Position numbers and translations under genes: made by a program | The notes under the pieces: model-generated | Database searches by the model: none | What the model was told of the DNA's origin: nothing | The model's input: only the letters and a program-made list of their open reading frames with translations | Part shown: positions 17,102 through 25,458 of the stretch, one piece after another | Position numbering within the stretch: the stretch's first letter is position 1 | How the letters are laid out: the number at the start of each line of letters is the position of its first letter | Source of the DNA: Catenulispora sp. GP43 | GTDB lineage: Bacteria; Actinomycetota; Actinomycetes; Streptomycetales; Catenulisporaceae | Assembly (NCBI RefSeq): GCF_041260665.1 | Contig: NZ_JBGCCT010000007.1 | Location: 346,346 to 410,345, forward strand | DNA: 64,000 nt | Direction: 5' to 3'

Positions 17102-19402
17102 TCAATCCTTCCGGCCGTCGACGAAGACCATGCGCAGTTCGCTGGTGTATCGGCGGCCCTGCCGATCGCGCAGCCAGCAGTGGTCGGTGTCGGGCAGCAT
17201 CTCGGAGAAGGCGATGGCGGACGTGCCCTGCTGCTCCTGCTCCTCCCGCGCCGAGGTGCGCACGCACCGGGCCAGCAGGTGGACGAACGCCGGGCTGCGG
17301 AAGTCGACGAACGTCGGCTTGTCCTCGGTCGCGACGCGGTAGAACATGCGGGCCGGCAGCTCCTGTGCCGCGCGCCACAGGCAGGCTTGGCGGTAGCGCT
17401 CGGCCTCGTCCTTCAGCTTCGCCCAACCAAGGTCCTCCAGCGCGAAGGTCCACGATTCCCGGGCCAGCACCAGGCGGCCGATGGTGACCCGGGGTGTGTG
17501 CGCGGTCTTCGTCAGCGGCGAGAAGCCGTTCACCACGGCGGCCGTCAGCTGCTCGCCGAGGGTTTCCATCAGGGGCCAGCACTCGCCGGTGCGCAGGGAA
17601 CGGACTGTCAGCCGCGCCGCCGGGCTGGTCTGATCGCGTTCCACGACCAGCTCGGCGGCGCTGGCCACGTCGCCCGGCGCGCCGGTGCAGTCCGCGTACA
17701 TGGTCCAGTAGCGGTACGCGGGCGACAGCAGCGCCGAGGGGTAGGTGCGCGAAGTCACCTGGCGGGACGCCTTCGCGGGCACCGCCACGACGCGGTCCGG
17801 GAGCACGGCCTCGTCGACGGCGACGAGAGCCGGCAGGTCTTCGTGGAACTCGGCCAGGGGCCGGGCGTCCAGGGTGTTCATGGCCATGTGCAGCTCGCCG
17901 AGGACGCACAGGAAGTCGCCGTTCTGCGCCGCCTCGGCGTCACGCGCGGCGATCATCAAATCAGGAGCCTGGTACACGGCTGAGGACCAGGGGGCTGATT
18001 CCCCGGGACTCGCCGGGAACGCCTCGCGGACGGCGGCGGCCAGTCCGTCCAGGGGGACCTTGTGGCGGCTGACGCCATCAGGGATCTGCAACAGCTCCGA
18101 CCAACGCCGGCGGAAATCGGCGACCACCTCGGAGACCGGTGCGGGGAGTTCGCGGAAGGAGAAGTACAGATCGGGCGTCGCAGCCTGGACCAGCGCCGCC
18201 AACGGGATCGCGGTCGCCTCGGCGCGCGCGCTGAGCCGGTCGAAGATCTGGCCGAAGCGCGCGGCGTAGGCCCGGCCGGCTTCGGCGACCAGCCAGCGCG
18301 CGCTGTCCAGGATCGCCGACAGCGGCTCGGCCACCGCCTCCAGGATCTGCGGCCCGAGCTCGACGCGGACGTCCCGGCAGGTGTCCTCGAACAGGACGCA
18401 GCGGCCCGCGTAGGCCTCGCCGCCGCGCCGGGCCGCGGCGGTGCCGGTCAGCTTCTCGAAGACGGCGTCGGCGTGCGCGAGCCCGACGGCGAGGCGGTCG
18501 GCGTCGCCGGCGGCGGACGCCACCTCGTCGCGGGCGGCGATCAGCTCGTCGAGGGCGGCCAGCAGGCGTTCCCGGACGGCCTGGTCGGTGATCGTGTTGA
18601 GCTTGGCGCGCAGGGTGATCTCGGGGTCGGACTCCAGCGGGCCGGTGAGGTCCGCGATGAGGACTCCGCGCTCGACCAGGTCGGCGATCAGGCCGGTGAT
18701 CGAGTCGGTGATCGAGTCGGCGATCAGCTCGGGATCCGATGTCAGCTCGCCGATCGTCGCCCTGCCGTCACACCGCCGGACCAGGTCCAGCTCCAGGGGC
18801 GTAAGGGCGATCTCGGCGCCGCGCACGCCGCGCACGCGAGCGTCGACGATCGCCTTGTCCTCGCTCAGTCGCGGCCGCAGATGCCCGATCACATCAGGAT
18901 CTTGCGACAAGGCGCGCGCCACCTTGTCGATGGCCCAGTGCTCGAAGAACACCTTCCGCCGCGCGAGAAGTCCGGTGCCGGGCCGCGAGTCCAGGGCCGG
19001 GCCGTCGGCGACGGCGCGTCCCCACGCGACGGGGCCGAAGAAGCCGATCGAGTCGTTCTTCAAGGCGTAGCGCTGGACGTAGTTCGCGACGGTGAGCTCG
19101 GCTTGGCGGCGGACCTTGCCTTGGAGCGTGCGCCCGGAGGCCAGCTTGTCCAGGCAGTTGCGCAGGACCGAGCGGCTTTGCCAGGCCACGGCTTCGCGGA
19201 ACGGGCCGTCGGCCGCGATCGCGCGGATCTGGGCACTGACATGCTCCGCCGCGGCGGCGTAGAGCGGCTGGAAGTCGGAGGCGTTCGCGGCCAGCGCCGC
19301 GTCGGCCAGACCTTTGGTACACAGCTGCTCGGCGAAGTCTGCCGGGAAGCCGGCGCCGCGCAATGCCCACTCGGTGCGCAAAGTCCACTCGCCGGCTTTC
19401 AC
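17102..19402 (-). CDS. LanB-like dehydratase N-terminal-domain protein (candidate aminoacyl-tRNA-dependent ligase)
   Basis: Protein of 766 residues from GTG 19402, whose GTGA overlaps the NRPS stop and is preceded by GGAGG. Residues 116-124 read NDSIGFFGP, the signature of lantibiotic dehydratase N-terminal domains; ETLGEQLT and WTFALEDLGWAK follow late. Full LanB enzymes are ~1000 residues and carry a C-terminal SpaB_C elimination domain; none is visible here. LanB homologues without it include the PEARLs, which use aminoacyl-tRNA to add a residue to a peptide C-terminus. No classical lantibiotic precursor is present. By translational coupling to an NRPS and by context I infer tRNA-dependent amide formation on a peptide or carrier; ester formation without elimination is the alternative. 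Confidence 0.8.
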   Translation of the reverse strand: MKAGEWTLRTEWALRGAGFPADFAEQLCTKGLADAALAANASDFQPLYAAAAEHVSAQIRAIAADGPFREAVAWQSRSVLRNCLDKLASGRTLQGKVRRQAELTVANYVQRYALKNDSIGFFGPVAWGRAVADGPALDSRPGTGLLARRKVFFEHWAIDKVARALSQDPDVIGHLRPRLSEDKAIVDARVRGVRGAEIALTPLELDLVRRCDGRATIGELTSDPELIADSITDSITGLIADLVERGVLIADLTGPLESDPEITLRAKLNTITDQAVRERLLAALDELIAARDEVASAAGDADRLAVGLAHADAVFEKLTGTAAARRGGEAYAGRCVLFEDTCRDVRVELGPQILEAVAEPLSAILDSARWLVAEAGRAYAARFGQIFDRLSARAEATAIPLAALVQAATPDLYFSFRELPAPVSEVVADFRRRWSELLQIPDGVSRHKVPLDGLAAAVREAFPASPGESAPWSSAVYQAPDLMIAARDAEAAQNGDFLCVLGELHMAMNTLDARPLAEFHEDLPALVAVDEAVLPDRVVAVPAKASRQVTSRTYPSALLSPAYRYWTMYADCTGAPGDVASAAELVVERDQTSPAARLTVRSLRTGECWPLMETLGEQLTAAVVNGFSPLTKTAHTPRVTIGRLVLARESWTFALEDLGWAKLKDEAERYRQACLWRAAQELPARMFYRVATEDKPTFVDFRSPAFVHLLARCVRTSAREEQEQQGTSAIAFSEMLPDTDHCWLRDRQGRRYTSELRMVFVDGRKD

Positions 19403-22400
19403 GAATCCTCCAACCGTCGGCTGACCTCGGCGTCCGACAACGTCTCCAGCTCCGCGACCAGCAGCTCCTCGATCCGCGCGGCCAGCCCCGCGACCGTCGG
19501 GTCCTGGAACAGCAGCCCGACGTTCAGCTCCAGCCCCACCGTCTCGCGCAGCCGGTTCACCGCGCGCACCGCCAGCAGCGAGTGGCCGCCGAGGCCGAAG
19601 AAGTTGTCGTGCGCGCCGACGCCGGAGGCGCCCAGCACCTCGGCGAACACCGCCGCGACCGCCTCCTCCGCCGGGCCGTCGGGCGGGACCGCCGCCGTGC
19701 GGGCCTGCGGTGCGGTGCCGCCGAGGGTGGGGGCCGGCAGAGTGCGGCGGTCGAGTTTGCCGCTGGCGAAGCGCGCGATGGCCGGGACCGCGATGATGAC
19801 GCTCGGCACCGCGTAGCCGGTCAGCCGGTCGCGGACCGCCGCGTGCACGCCGTCCACGCTCGGCTCGACGCCGGCGCCGAACGCCACGTAGGCGGCCAGG
19901 TACTTGTCCCCGTTCGGGCCCTGACACACCAGCGCCGCCGCGTCGGCGACCCCGGGCGCGCCCCGCAGTGCGGCGTCGACCTCGCCGAGCTCGATGCGCA
20001 CGCCGCGGATCTTCACCTGTTCGTCGACGCGGCCGCGGAACTCCAGCGTGCCGTCGGCCAGCATCCGGCCGCGATCGCCGGTCCGGTAGATGCGCTCGCC
20101 GGGACGCCAGGGGTGCGGGACGAACGCGCCGGCGGTCTTCGGCGCGTCGCCGAGGTAGCCGCGCGCCAGTCCGACGCCGGCGATGCACAGCTCGCCGACC
20201 ACGCCGGGCGGCACCGGGCGCAGCGCCGAGTCCAGCACCACCACCTCGTTGTTCGCCATCGGCCGGCCCAGGCTCACCACGCCGTCGCCGACCGCGTCCG
20301 CCTCGGCGCAGGTGTGGAACGTGGAGTCGATCGAGACCTCGGTGGCGCCCCAGGTGTTGTCCAGGCTCACCCGGTCGCCGAACACCTCGCGGAAGCGCTG
20401 CACCAGCCCGGCGCGCAGCGCCTCGCCGCTCGACAGGACACTGCGAAGCTTGCCCAGGCCCTTGATGTCGTCGTCGGTCAGCGCCTCCAGGACCAGGTCC
20501 AGGATCGCCGGCACGAAGTTCACGTGCACCGCCTGGAACCGCACCGCCGCCTCGATGATCGCCCACGGGTCGCGGTGCGCCCCCGGCGGCAGCACGGCCA
20601 CGGTGCCGCCCACGGCCAGCGGCCAGAACACCTCCACCGCCGAGTCGTCGAACGTCAGCGTGGTCTTGTGCAGCACGACCTCCCCGGGCGCCAGATGGTG
20701 CCGCTGCTGCATCCACCACATCCGGTTCACCCAGCCGGCGTGGGTGCTCGCGACACCCTTGGGTTTCCCGGTCGATCCGGACGTGTAGTAGATCGAGCAC
20801 AGGTCCAGCGGGGCCGCCTTCGCCACCGGGGCGCCGTCGCCGGCCATCGGCGAGCCGATGTAGCAGGCCTCGACGGTCAGCGGCGTGCACACCGCGCCGA
20901 CCGCGATCTCGTCCTGCTCGGAGCCGACCAGGCACACCGGGGCATCGGCGTCCCGCAGCAACCCGACGATCCGCGCCGCCGGCGTCCCCGGCTCGATGGG
21001 CAGATACGCGCTGCCCGCCTTCAGGATGCCGAGCAGCGCCGCGACCAGATCCGGCGAGCGCTCCAGCAGCACCCCCACCGCGACGTCCGGTCCGGCCCCG
21101 GCGGCCCGCAGGCGCGCGGCGATCGCCTCGGCGCGCGCGTTCAGCTCGGAGTACGTCAGGGACCTGTCTTCGTCGATCACCGCGACGGCGTCCGGACGCG
21201 CCGCCGCCTGCCGTTCGAACAGCTCGTGCAGGCACCGGTCCGGGAACGGCGTGGCCTCGACCATCGCCAGCGCGCGCAGCTCCGCCTCCTGCGCGGCGGT
21301 CATCAGCGGGATGGTGCTGATCGGCGCCCCCGGATGCACCGCGATGTGCTCCAGCGCGGTGCGCAGCCGGCGGGCCAGCCGCTCGATGGTCTCGTCCTCG
21401 TACAATGCGGTGTCCCAGCCCAGCTCGCAGTGCAGCTCGTCGTCCTCGAGCACGAACCCCACCCCGAGGTCGTACTTGGCGCTGTGCCCGCGCGCGGTCA
21501 GCTCGGCCACCGCCAGCCCCGGGAAGCGCAGCGGCTCGCGCCGCCGGGCGCCGAAGTTCACGAGCACCTGGAACAGCGGCGTGCGCGCCAGGTCCCGTTC
21601 CGGGGCCAGTTCCTCGACCAGGCGGTCGAACGGCAGCGTGGCGTGGTCGTAGGCGTCCAGCGCGGTGTCCCGGACCCGTTCGAGCAGCGCGGCGAACGTC
21701 GGGTCGCCGGACAGGTCGGTGCGGATCGGCAGCATGTTGACGAACAGGCCGATCACGTCCTCGGCCTCGGCGCTGTGCCGCAGCCCGAAGGTCGTGCCGA
21801 CCGTGACGTCGGTGGTGCCGGTGCCCTGGTGCAGTACCGTCTGCGTGGCGGCCATCAGGACCATGACCATCGTGGCCCCGTGGTCGCGCCCGATCTCCGC
21901 GAGCTGCGCCGTGGTCTCCGGGGACAGCGCGAACTTGCGCTCGGAGGCGCCGCGGCCGTCCCGCTGCGCCGGCCGCGGCCGGTCGGTCGGCAGTTCGAAC
22001 GGCTCGGCGTCGGCGAGCGCCTCGCGCCAGTAGTCGAGGTCAGCCTCGGTCTGCTTCGGGTCCTCGTCCTGTTCGATGGCGAAGGCCACGTCGCGGTACT
22101 GGCCCGGCAGCTCCGGCAGCAGGATCGGCCGCTCCTCGGCCACCGCGGCGTAGGCCGCGGCCAGCTCCCGGTGCAGGATGCCCTGCGACCAGTCGTCGAA
22201 GGCCAGGTGGTGCGCGGTGATCGCGAGCACGTGGTCCTCCGGGCCCAGCCGCATCAGCCGCACCCGCATCGGCGGCCCGGCCGCGACGTCCAGCGGCGTG
22301 CGCGACTCCCGCTCCAGGAACGCCCGCAGATCGTCGGGGTCCAGGTCGTCGCAGGACACTGTGATATCCGAAGCCGGCCGCAGGATCCCGACCAGGCCGT

Positions 22401-22638
22401 CGCCGTCCTGGCCCACGCTGGTGCGCAGCACCTCGTGGCGCTCGGCGACGGCCCGGACGGCGGCGATCAGCGCCCGGCGGTCCAGCGGGCCGGTCAGGTG
22501 CAGGAAGACCGGCGTCAGGTAGCCGCCCGGCAGGGTGCTGAGCTGGTCGACGAGCCAGGTGCGCTGCTGGTCGCGGGAGAGCCGGACCCGGGTGTCCCGC
22601 CCCGGATCGGGCTGCGGGGGAGCGGTGGGGGAGGTCAT
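19399..22638 (-). CDS. NRPS module C-A-T
   Basis: Protein of 1079 residues. Condensation domain ~15-440 with HHLAFDD at 143-149 (HHxxxD present, usual G changed to D). Adenylation ~465-970: YYTSGSTGKPKG (617-628), NTWGATE (761-767), YRTGDRG (851-857), catalytic K961. Carrier ~985-1060 with FFGLGGHS and phosphopantetheine Ser1020. The ten specificity positions read by eye as D-D-V-N-L-S-T-I-D-K, closest among common codes to serine, but weakly. No TE or E domain. ATG 22638 has GGAAGGA upstream. It is the first gene of a three-gene operon (NRPS, LanB-like, monooxygenase) behind a triple direct-repeat operator. Confidence 0.95.
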   Translation of the reverse strand: MTSPTAPPQPDPGRDTRVRLSRDQQRTWLVDQLSTLPGGYLTPVFLHLTGPLDRRALIAAVRAVAERHEVLRTSVGQDGDGLVGILRPASDITVSCDDLDPDDLRAFLERESRTPLDVAAGPPMRVRLMRLGPEDHVLAITAHHLAFDDWSQGILHRELAAAYAAVAEERPILLPELPGQYRDVAFAIEQDEDPKQTEADLDYWREALADAEPFELPTDRPRPAQRDGRGASERKFALSPETTAQLAEIGRDHGATMVMVLMAATQTVLHQGTGTTDVTVGTTFGLRHSAEAEDVIGLFVNMLPIRTDLSGDPTFAALLERVRDTALDAYDHATLPFDRLVEELAPERDLARTPLFQVLVNFGARRREPLRFPGLAVAELTARGHSAKYDLGVGFVLEDDELHCELGWDTALYEDETIERLARRLRTALEHIAVHPGAPISTIPLMTAAQEAELRALAMVEATPFPDRCLHELFERQAAARPDAVAVIDEDRSLTYSELNARAEAIAARLRAAGAGPDVAVGVLLERSPDLVAALLGILKAGSAYLPIEPGTPAARIVGLLRDADAPVCLVGSEQDEIAVGAVCTPLTVEACYIGSPMAGDGAPVAKAAPLDLCSIYYTSGSTGKPKGVASTHAGWVNRMWWMQQRHHLAPGEVVLHKTTLTFDDSAVEVFWPLAVGGTVAVLPPGAHRDPWAIIEAAVRFQAVHVNFVPAILDLVLEALTDDDIKGLGKLRSVLSSGEALRAGLVQRFREVFGDRVSLDNTWGATEVSIDSTFHTCAEADAVGDGVVSLGRPMANNEVVVLDSALRPVPPGVVGELCIAGVGLARGYLGDAPKTAGAFVPHPWRPGERIYRTGDRGRMLADGTLEFRGRVDEQVKIRGVRIELGEVDAALRGAPGVADAAALVCQGPNGDKYLAAYVAFGAGVEPSVDGVHAAVRDRLTGYAVPSVIIAVPAIARFASGKLDRRTLPAPTLGGTAPQARTAAVPPDGPAEEAVAAVFAEVLGASGVGAHDNFFGLGGHSLLAVRAVNRLRETVGLELNVGLLFQDPTVAGLAARIEELLVAELETLSDAEVSRRLEDS

Positions 22639-22670
22639 GGCGTCCTTCCGGCCGGCGACAAGGCGCGCCC

Positions 22671-22713
22671 ATCGTGCGGGCGCGGGCTATCGGCGGGCCT
22701 TCCCCGGTGCATC
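22671..22713 (-). promoter_or_regulatory. SARP-type promoter/operator for the NRPS operon
   Basis: On the - strand GATGC starts at 22713, GAAGG at 22702 and GATAG at 22691: three direct repeats phased 11 bp apart. Eight bases after the last 7-bp unit comes CACGAT (22676-22671), which fits A....T of a -10 box. Transcription would begin near 22664, ~26 bp before ATG 22638. Confidence 0.7.
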
Positions 22714-22720
22714 GCGCGCG

Positions 22721-22752
22721 GATAGGGCGCTGATAGGGGCGGCGGGAAGCAT
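22721..22752 (+). promoter_or_regulatory. SARP-type promoter/operator for the free carrier protein
   Basis: GATAG at 22721 and again at 22732 (11-bp phase); 8 bp after the second heptamer stands AAGCAT (22747-22752) as a -10 candidate. The predicted start of transcription falls at about 22759-22760, on the second ATG, so a leaderless mRNA is possible. Confidence 0.65.
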
Positions 22753-22759
22753 GGATCTC

Positions 22760-23053
22760 ATGACATCGGACGTGAACGGCGGCATCGAGGCGGCCGAATT
22801 GGCACAGGCTCCTGAGTTGGCACAAGCTCCTGAATTGGCCCAAACCATCGCGGACATCTTCAGCGAGGTCTTCGGCGGCGGCCCGGTCGAGCCGGACAGT
22901 GACTTCTTCGACATCGGCGGCGACTCGATCCTCGCGGCCAAGGCCGTGGTCCGGCTGCGCAAGAAGCTGGACATGACGGTGACGATGCGCGACGTGTTCA
23001 GTGCGCGCACCGCCAAGGCGCTCGCCGTGGTGCTTTCCGACCGGGTGGGCTGA
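22760..23053 (+). CDS. free-standing peptidyl carrier protein
   Basis: Protein of 97 residues from ATG 22760 (alternative 22751). It carries DFFDIGGDSILAAK, the phosphopantetheine attachment motif with Ser in GGDS. The N-terminus has a repeated ELAQAP peptide (from an 18-bp tandem repeat) before the helix bundle. It is the only + strand gene between two - strand operons and has its own operator. A free carrier suggests in-trans loading and off-module chemistry, as in dissociated NRPS pathways such as pacidamycin; possible partners are the free C domain (35633-36967), the ATP-grasp and LanB-like enzymes. What it carries (Dab is attractive) is inferred. Confidence 0.9.
   Translation: MTSDVNGGIEAAELAQAPELAQAPELAQTIADIFSEVFGGGPVEPDSDFFDIGGDSILAAKAVVRLRKKLDMTVTMRDVFSARTAKALAVVLSDRVG
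22796..22843 (+). repeat. 18-bp tandem repeat in the carrier protein gene
   Basis: Units start at 22796, 22814 and 22832 (last one 12 bp); each differs by one to three bases. It encodes ELAQAP-ELAQAP-ELAQ, a flexible N-terminal tether. Confidence 0.85.
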
Positions 23054-23055
23054 GC

Positions 23056-23088
23056 CGGCTGCCGGGCAACCCAGCGGCCCGGCAGCCG
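23056..23088. terminator. hairpin between convergent carrier-protein and ATP-grasp genes
   Basis: A perfect 12-bp stem (23056-23067 with 23077-23088) and 9-base loop begin just after the carrier stop codon, followed by GC-rich simple repeats to 23130. It is likely a terminator for the + strand gene; no T-run follows, as is common in actinomycetes. Confidence 0.7.
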
Positions 23089-23131
23089 CCGGCCGCCCGC
23101 CGCCCACCGCCCGCCGGCCGCCGGCCGCCGG

Positions 23132-24361
23132 TCAGGCGACGATGTCGAACCCGATCGCGGCGACGGCCGCCGCCAGCCGCCGCCGCACCTCCGCGGGCGT
23201 CCCGCCGGTGCCGATGACGTACCCGAGCCGGTCGTAGGACGCCTGGGGCCGGCGCACCCGCGTCCCCTTGTCCACGCTCAGCGTCACCTCGCTGATCCCC
23301 TCCAGCGCGGCGGCATCGCGCAGCCCTGATACCGCGTCCAGGACCCCGTCGCGCTCGGCGAGCAGGAACCGGATGCCCGCCACGACGCTCGCGCGGTCCG
23401 GCAGCACCGGCTTGGCCCCGGACGCCGCGACGATCTGCGCCTGGAGCACATCGGCCCCGGTCGCCAGCCGCACCAGCTCCGGAATCATGCCGCCGGCCAT
23501 CCGGGCGTTGATCTCGATGACCAGCGGGCCGCGCTCGGGATGCAGCCGCACCTCGGTGTGCGTCGGCCCGTTGCGGATGCCGGCCGCGGCCAGCGCCGCG
23601 CCGACCTCGCTGAGCAGAAGCCGGTGCGTCTCCGGCGCGAGCGGCGCCGGGAAGACATGCCCGGCCTCGACGAAGAACGGCGGCGGCGCCATCGTCTTCT
23701 CGGTGACGCCGAGCGCGTGTGCGACACCGTTCACGCTGAACATCTCCACGCTGTACTCCGGCGCCTGGACGTACTCCTCGACCAGCAGCCGGCCGGCGGC
23801 CGGCTGGTCGCGGGTGTTGGTGCGGACCGCCAGGATCCGCCGCGCCAGCTCTTCGGCCTCGGCCTCGTCGTGGCACAGCAGCACGTTCAGCGACCCCGAC
23901 TCGTCGACCGGCTTGACCACCGCCGGCAGGCCGATCCGGTCCAGCGCCGCCGGCAGCTGGTCCAGACGTTGCACCAGCTCGAAATCGGGCTGCCCGACCC
24001 CGGCCGCGGCCAGCACCCGCCGGGTGCGTCCCTTGTCCCGGCACACGCTCACCGCCTCCGGCGGATTGCCCGGCAGCCCCAGCGCCTCGGCCAGCCGCGC
24101 CGCCTCGAACAGGTAGAACTCGCTGGTCGTGGTGACGCCGGCGATGGCCGATCCGGTCGCGAGCGCCCGGGTGGCCGCCAGCAGGGCGTCGAAGTCGTTG
24201 GTCTGGCAGCCCGCGACCCTGGCCCCGGTGTCCTCCAGCCCCCGGTAGCGGGACGGCCGGCTGGTCAGCAGCACCGGCTCGAACCCCAGCTCGGCGGCGG
24301 TGACCAGGGCCCGCATCCCCGATCCGGTGGTGTTCGACTCGACGAACAGCAGCTTCCTCAT
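23132..24361 (-). CDS. ATP-grasp ligase (carboxylate-amine ligase type)
   Basis: Protein of 409 residues with an N-terminal Rossmann-like part (KLLFVESNTTGSG), the ATP-grasp core GLPAVVKPVDESGS near 150 and metal-binding end VIEINARMAGGMIPELV near 285 (E and N in ExNxR). This group (BacD, DdaF, carnosine-synthase-like) activates a carboxylate as acyl-phosphate and joins it to an amine. GGAGG lies 4 bp before ATG 24361; 24364 is an alternative. It is the last gene of the Dab operon, 54 bp after the PLP enzyme. I infer it couples Dab or a Dab-containing peptide to another acid; substrates are not predictable from sequence. Confidence 0.9.
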   Translation of the reverse strand: MRKLLFVESNTTGSGMRALVTAAELGFEPVLLTSRPSRYRGLEDTGARVAGCQTNDFDALLAATRALATGSAIAGVTTTSEFYLFEAARLAEALGLPGNPPEAVSVCRDKGRTRRVLAAAGVGQPDFELVQRLDQLPAALDRIGLPAVVKPVDESGSLNVLLCHDEAEAEELARRILAVRTNTRDQPAAGRLLVEEYVQAPEYSVEMFSVNGVAHALGVTEKTMAPPPFFVEAGHVFPAPLAPETHRLLLSEVGAALAAAGIRNGPTHTEVRLHPERGPLVIEINARMAGGMIPELVRLATGADVLQAQIVAASGAKPVLPDRASVVAGIRFLLAERDGVLDAVSGLRDAAALEGISEVTLSVDKGTRVRRPQASYDRLGYVIGTGGTPAEVRRRLAAAVAAIGFDIVA

Positions 24362-24414
24362 CATGCCTCCGCATCATGCCGGTACCACGGACCCGCTGTA
24401 TCAGGGTTCAGACA

Positions 24415-25458
24415 TCAGACCCCTGAAGGCGTCGGCGGCACCTCCACCGGGCTGCTCCACGACCACGCGGTCACCGGCTGCCCGTACGGGACGCGTTCGG
24501 GTTCCCGCCGGACCGGCAGGTCGTCCAGCCCCTTCGCCTCCCAGTGCCCTGAGTCGAACACGGTGTCGGCGTACCGGTCGCCGCGGTCCGGCAGGATCCC
24601 CACCACGACCGCGGGCCCGGCCAGTTCCCCGACGACGTGCCGCAGCACCCGGTACACCGACCCCGAGGTGTTCCCGCCGAAGATCTGCTGCTCGGCGGCC
24701 AGCGCGTGGGTCGCGGCGAAGGCCTCGCGGTCGTTGAGCCAGTGGATGTCGTCGATCTGGCCGTGGTCCAGGTTCGGCGGCAGCATGCTGTTGCCCAGGC
24801 CGCTTTGCAGCCGCTGCGGCCAGTCCGGCTGCCCGAACAGGACGCTGCCGACGCAGTCCACCCCGACCACCCGCAGCTCCGGCAGCTTCGCGCGCAGCGC
24901 CCGCGCCGTCCCGCACAACGACCCGCCGCTGCCCACCGAGCCCACCAGCACGTCCACGTGCCCGAGCTCGGCCAGCAGTTCCTCGGCCAGCGTCCGGTAG
25001 GCCGCCGGGTTCTGCGGGTTGCTGTACTGGCGCGGCCAGAACGCCCCCGGCAGGGTCCTGAGCAACTCGTCCAACAGCTCCAGGCGCGCGCTCTGCCAGC
25101 CGTGCGAGGACATCTGCTGCACGACGTGCACCTCGCAGCCCAGCGCGCGCAGCTTCGCCAGCGTGATCTTGTCGATCCGGGGGTCGGTGACGATGTGCAC
25201 CGGATGCCCCAGCGCCGTCCCGACCAGCGCCACCCCGAGGGCCATCGTCCCCGACGAGCTCTCGATCAGCGGCGCGCCGGGCGCCAGCTCGCCGGACTCC
25301 CGGGCGGTCAGGATGATCTGCCGCGCCACCCGGTCCTTCATCGCGAACAGGTTCTGCAACTCCAGCTTGGCGTAGCCGCGCACCCCCTCGGCAGCGGGCA
25401 GGTTCAGGGCCACCAGCGGGGTGTGGCCGACGGCGTCTATCACAGAGTCGAAGAGCAC
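24415..25458 (-). CDS. PLP-dependent beta-replacement enzyme for 2,3-diaminobutyrate (Pac19/DabA-like)
   Basis: Protein of 347 residues of the cysteine-synthase/SbnA fold. The PLP lysine lies in NLFAMKDRVA, the substrate loop is ESSSGTMALGVAL, and the phosphate-binding loop is GSVGSGGSLCG. With the adjacent threonine kinase and argininosuccinate-lyase-like enzyme it forms the set known for (2S,3S)-Dab in pacidamycin and friulimicin pathways: phosphothreonine plus aspartate gives an N-aspartyl adduct. GTG 25458 overlaps the kinase 3' end by 19 bp, so translation is coupled. The cassette assignment is by family and context. Confidence 0.87.
   Translation of the reverse strand: MLFDSVIDAVGHTPLVALNLPAAEGVRGYAKLELQNLFAMKDRVARQIILTARESGELAPGAPLIESSSGTMALGVALVGTALGHPVHIVTDPRIDKITLAKLRALGCEVHVVQQMSSHGWQSARLELLDELLRTLPGAFWPRQYSNPQNPAAYRTLAEELLAELGHVDVLVGSVGSGGSLCGTARALRAKLPELRVVGVDCVGSVLFGQPDWPQRLQSGLGNSMLPPNLDHGQIDDIHWLNDREAFAATHALAAEQQIFGGNTSGSVYRVLRHVVGELAGPAVVVGILPDRGDRYADTVFDSGHWEAKGLDDLPVRREPERVPYGQPVTAWSWSSPVEVPPTPSGV

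Noticed and set aside
17102..19402. Classic lantibiotic cluster
   Set aside because: No LanC cyclase, no LanT and no Ser/Thr/Cys-rich precursor peptide are visible in the neighbourhood.
19403..21235. Apparent N-terminal extension of the LanB-like protein
   Set aside because: It is an out-of-frame reading of the NRPS adenylation domain; the real start is GTG 19402 with GGAGG upstream.
23090..23130. CRISPR-like repeat text in the GC-rich spacer
   Set aside because: Simple CCGCC/GGCCG low complexity without unit-spacer structure; no cas genes anywhere in the window.
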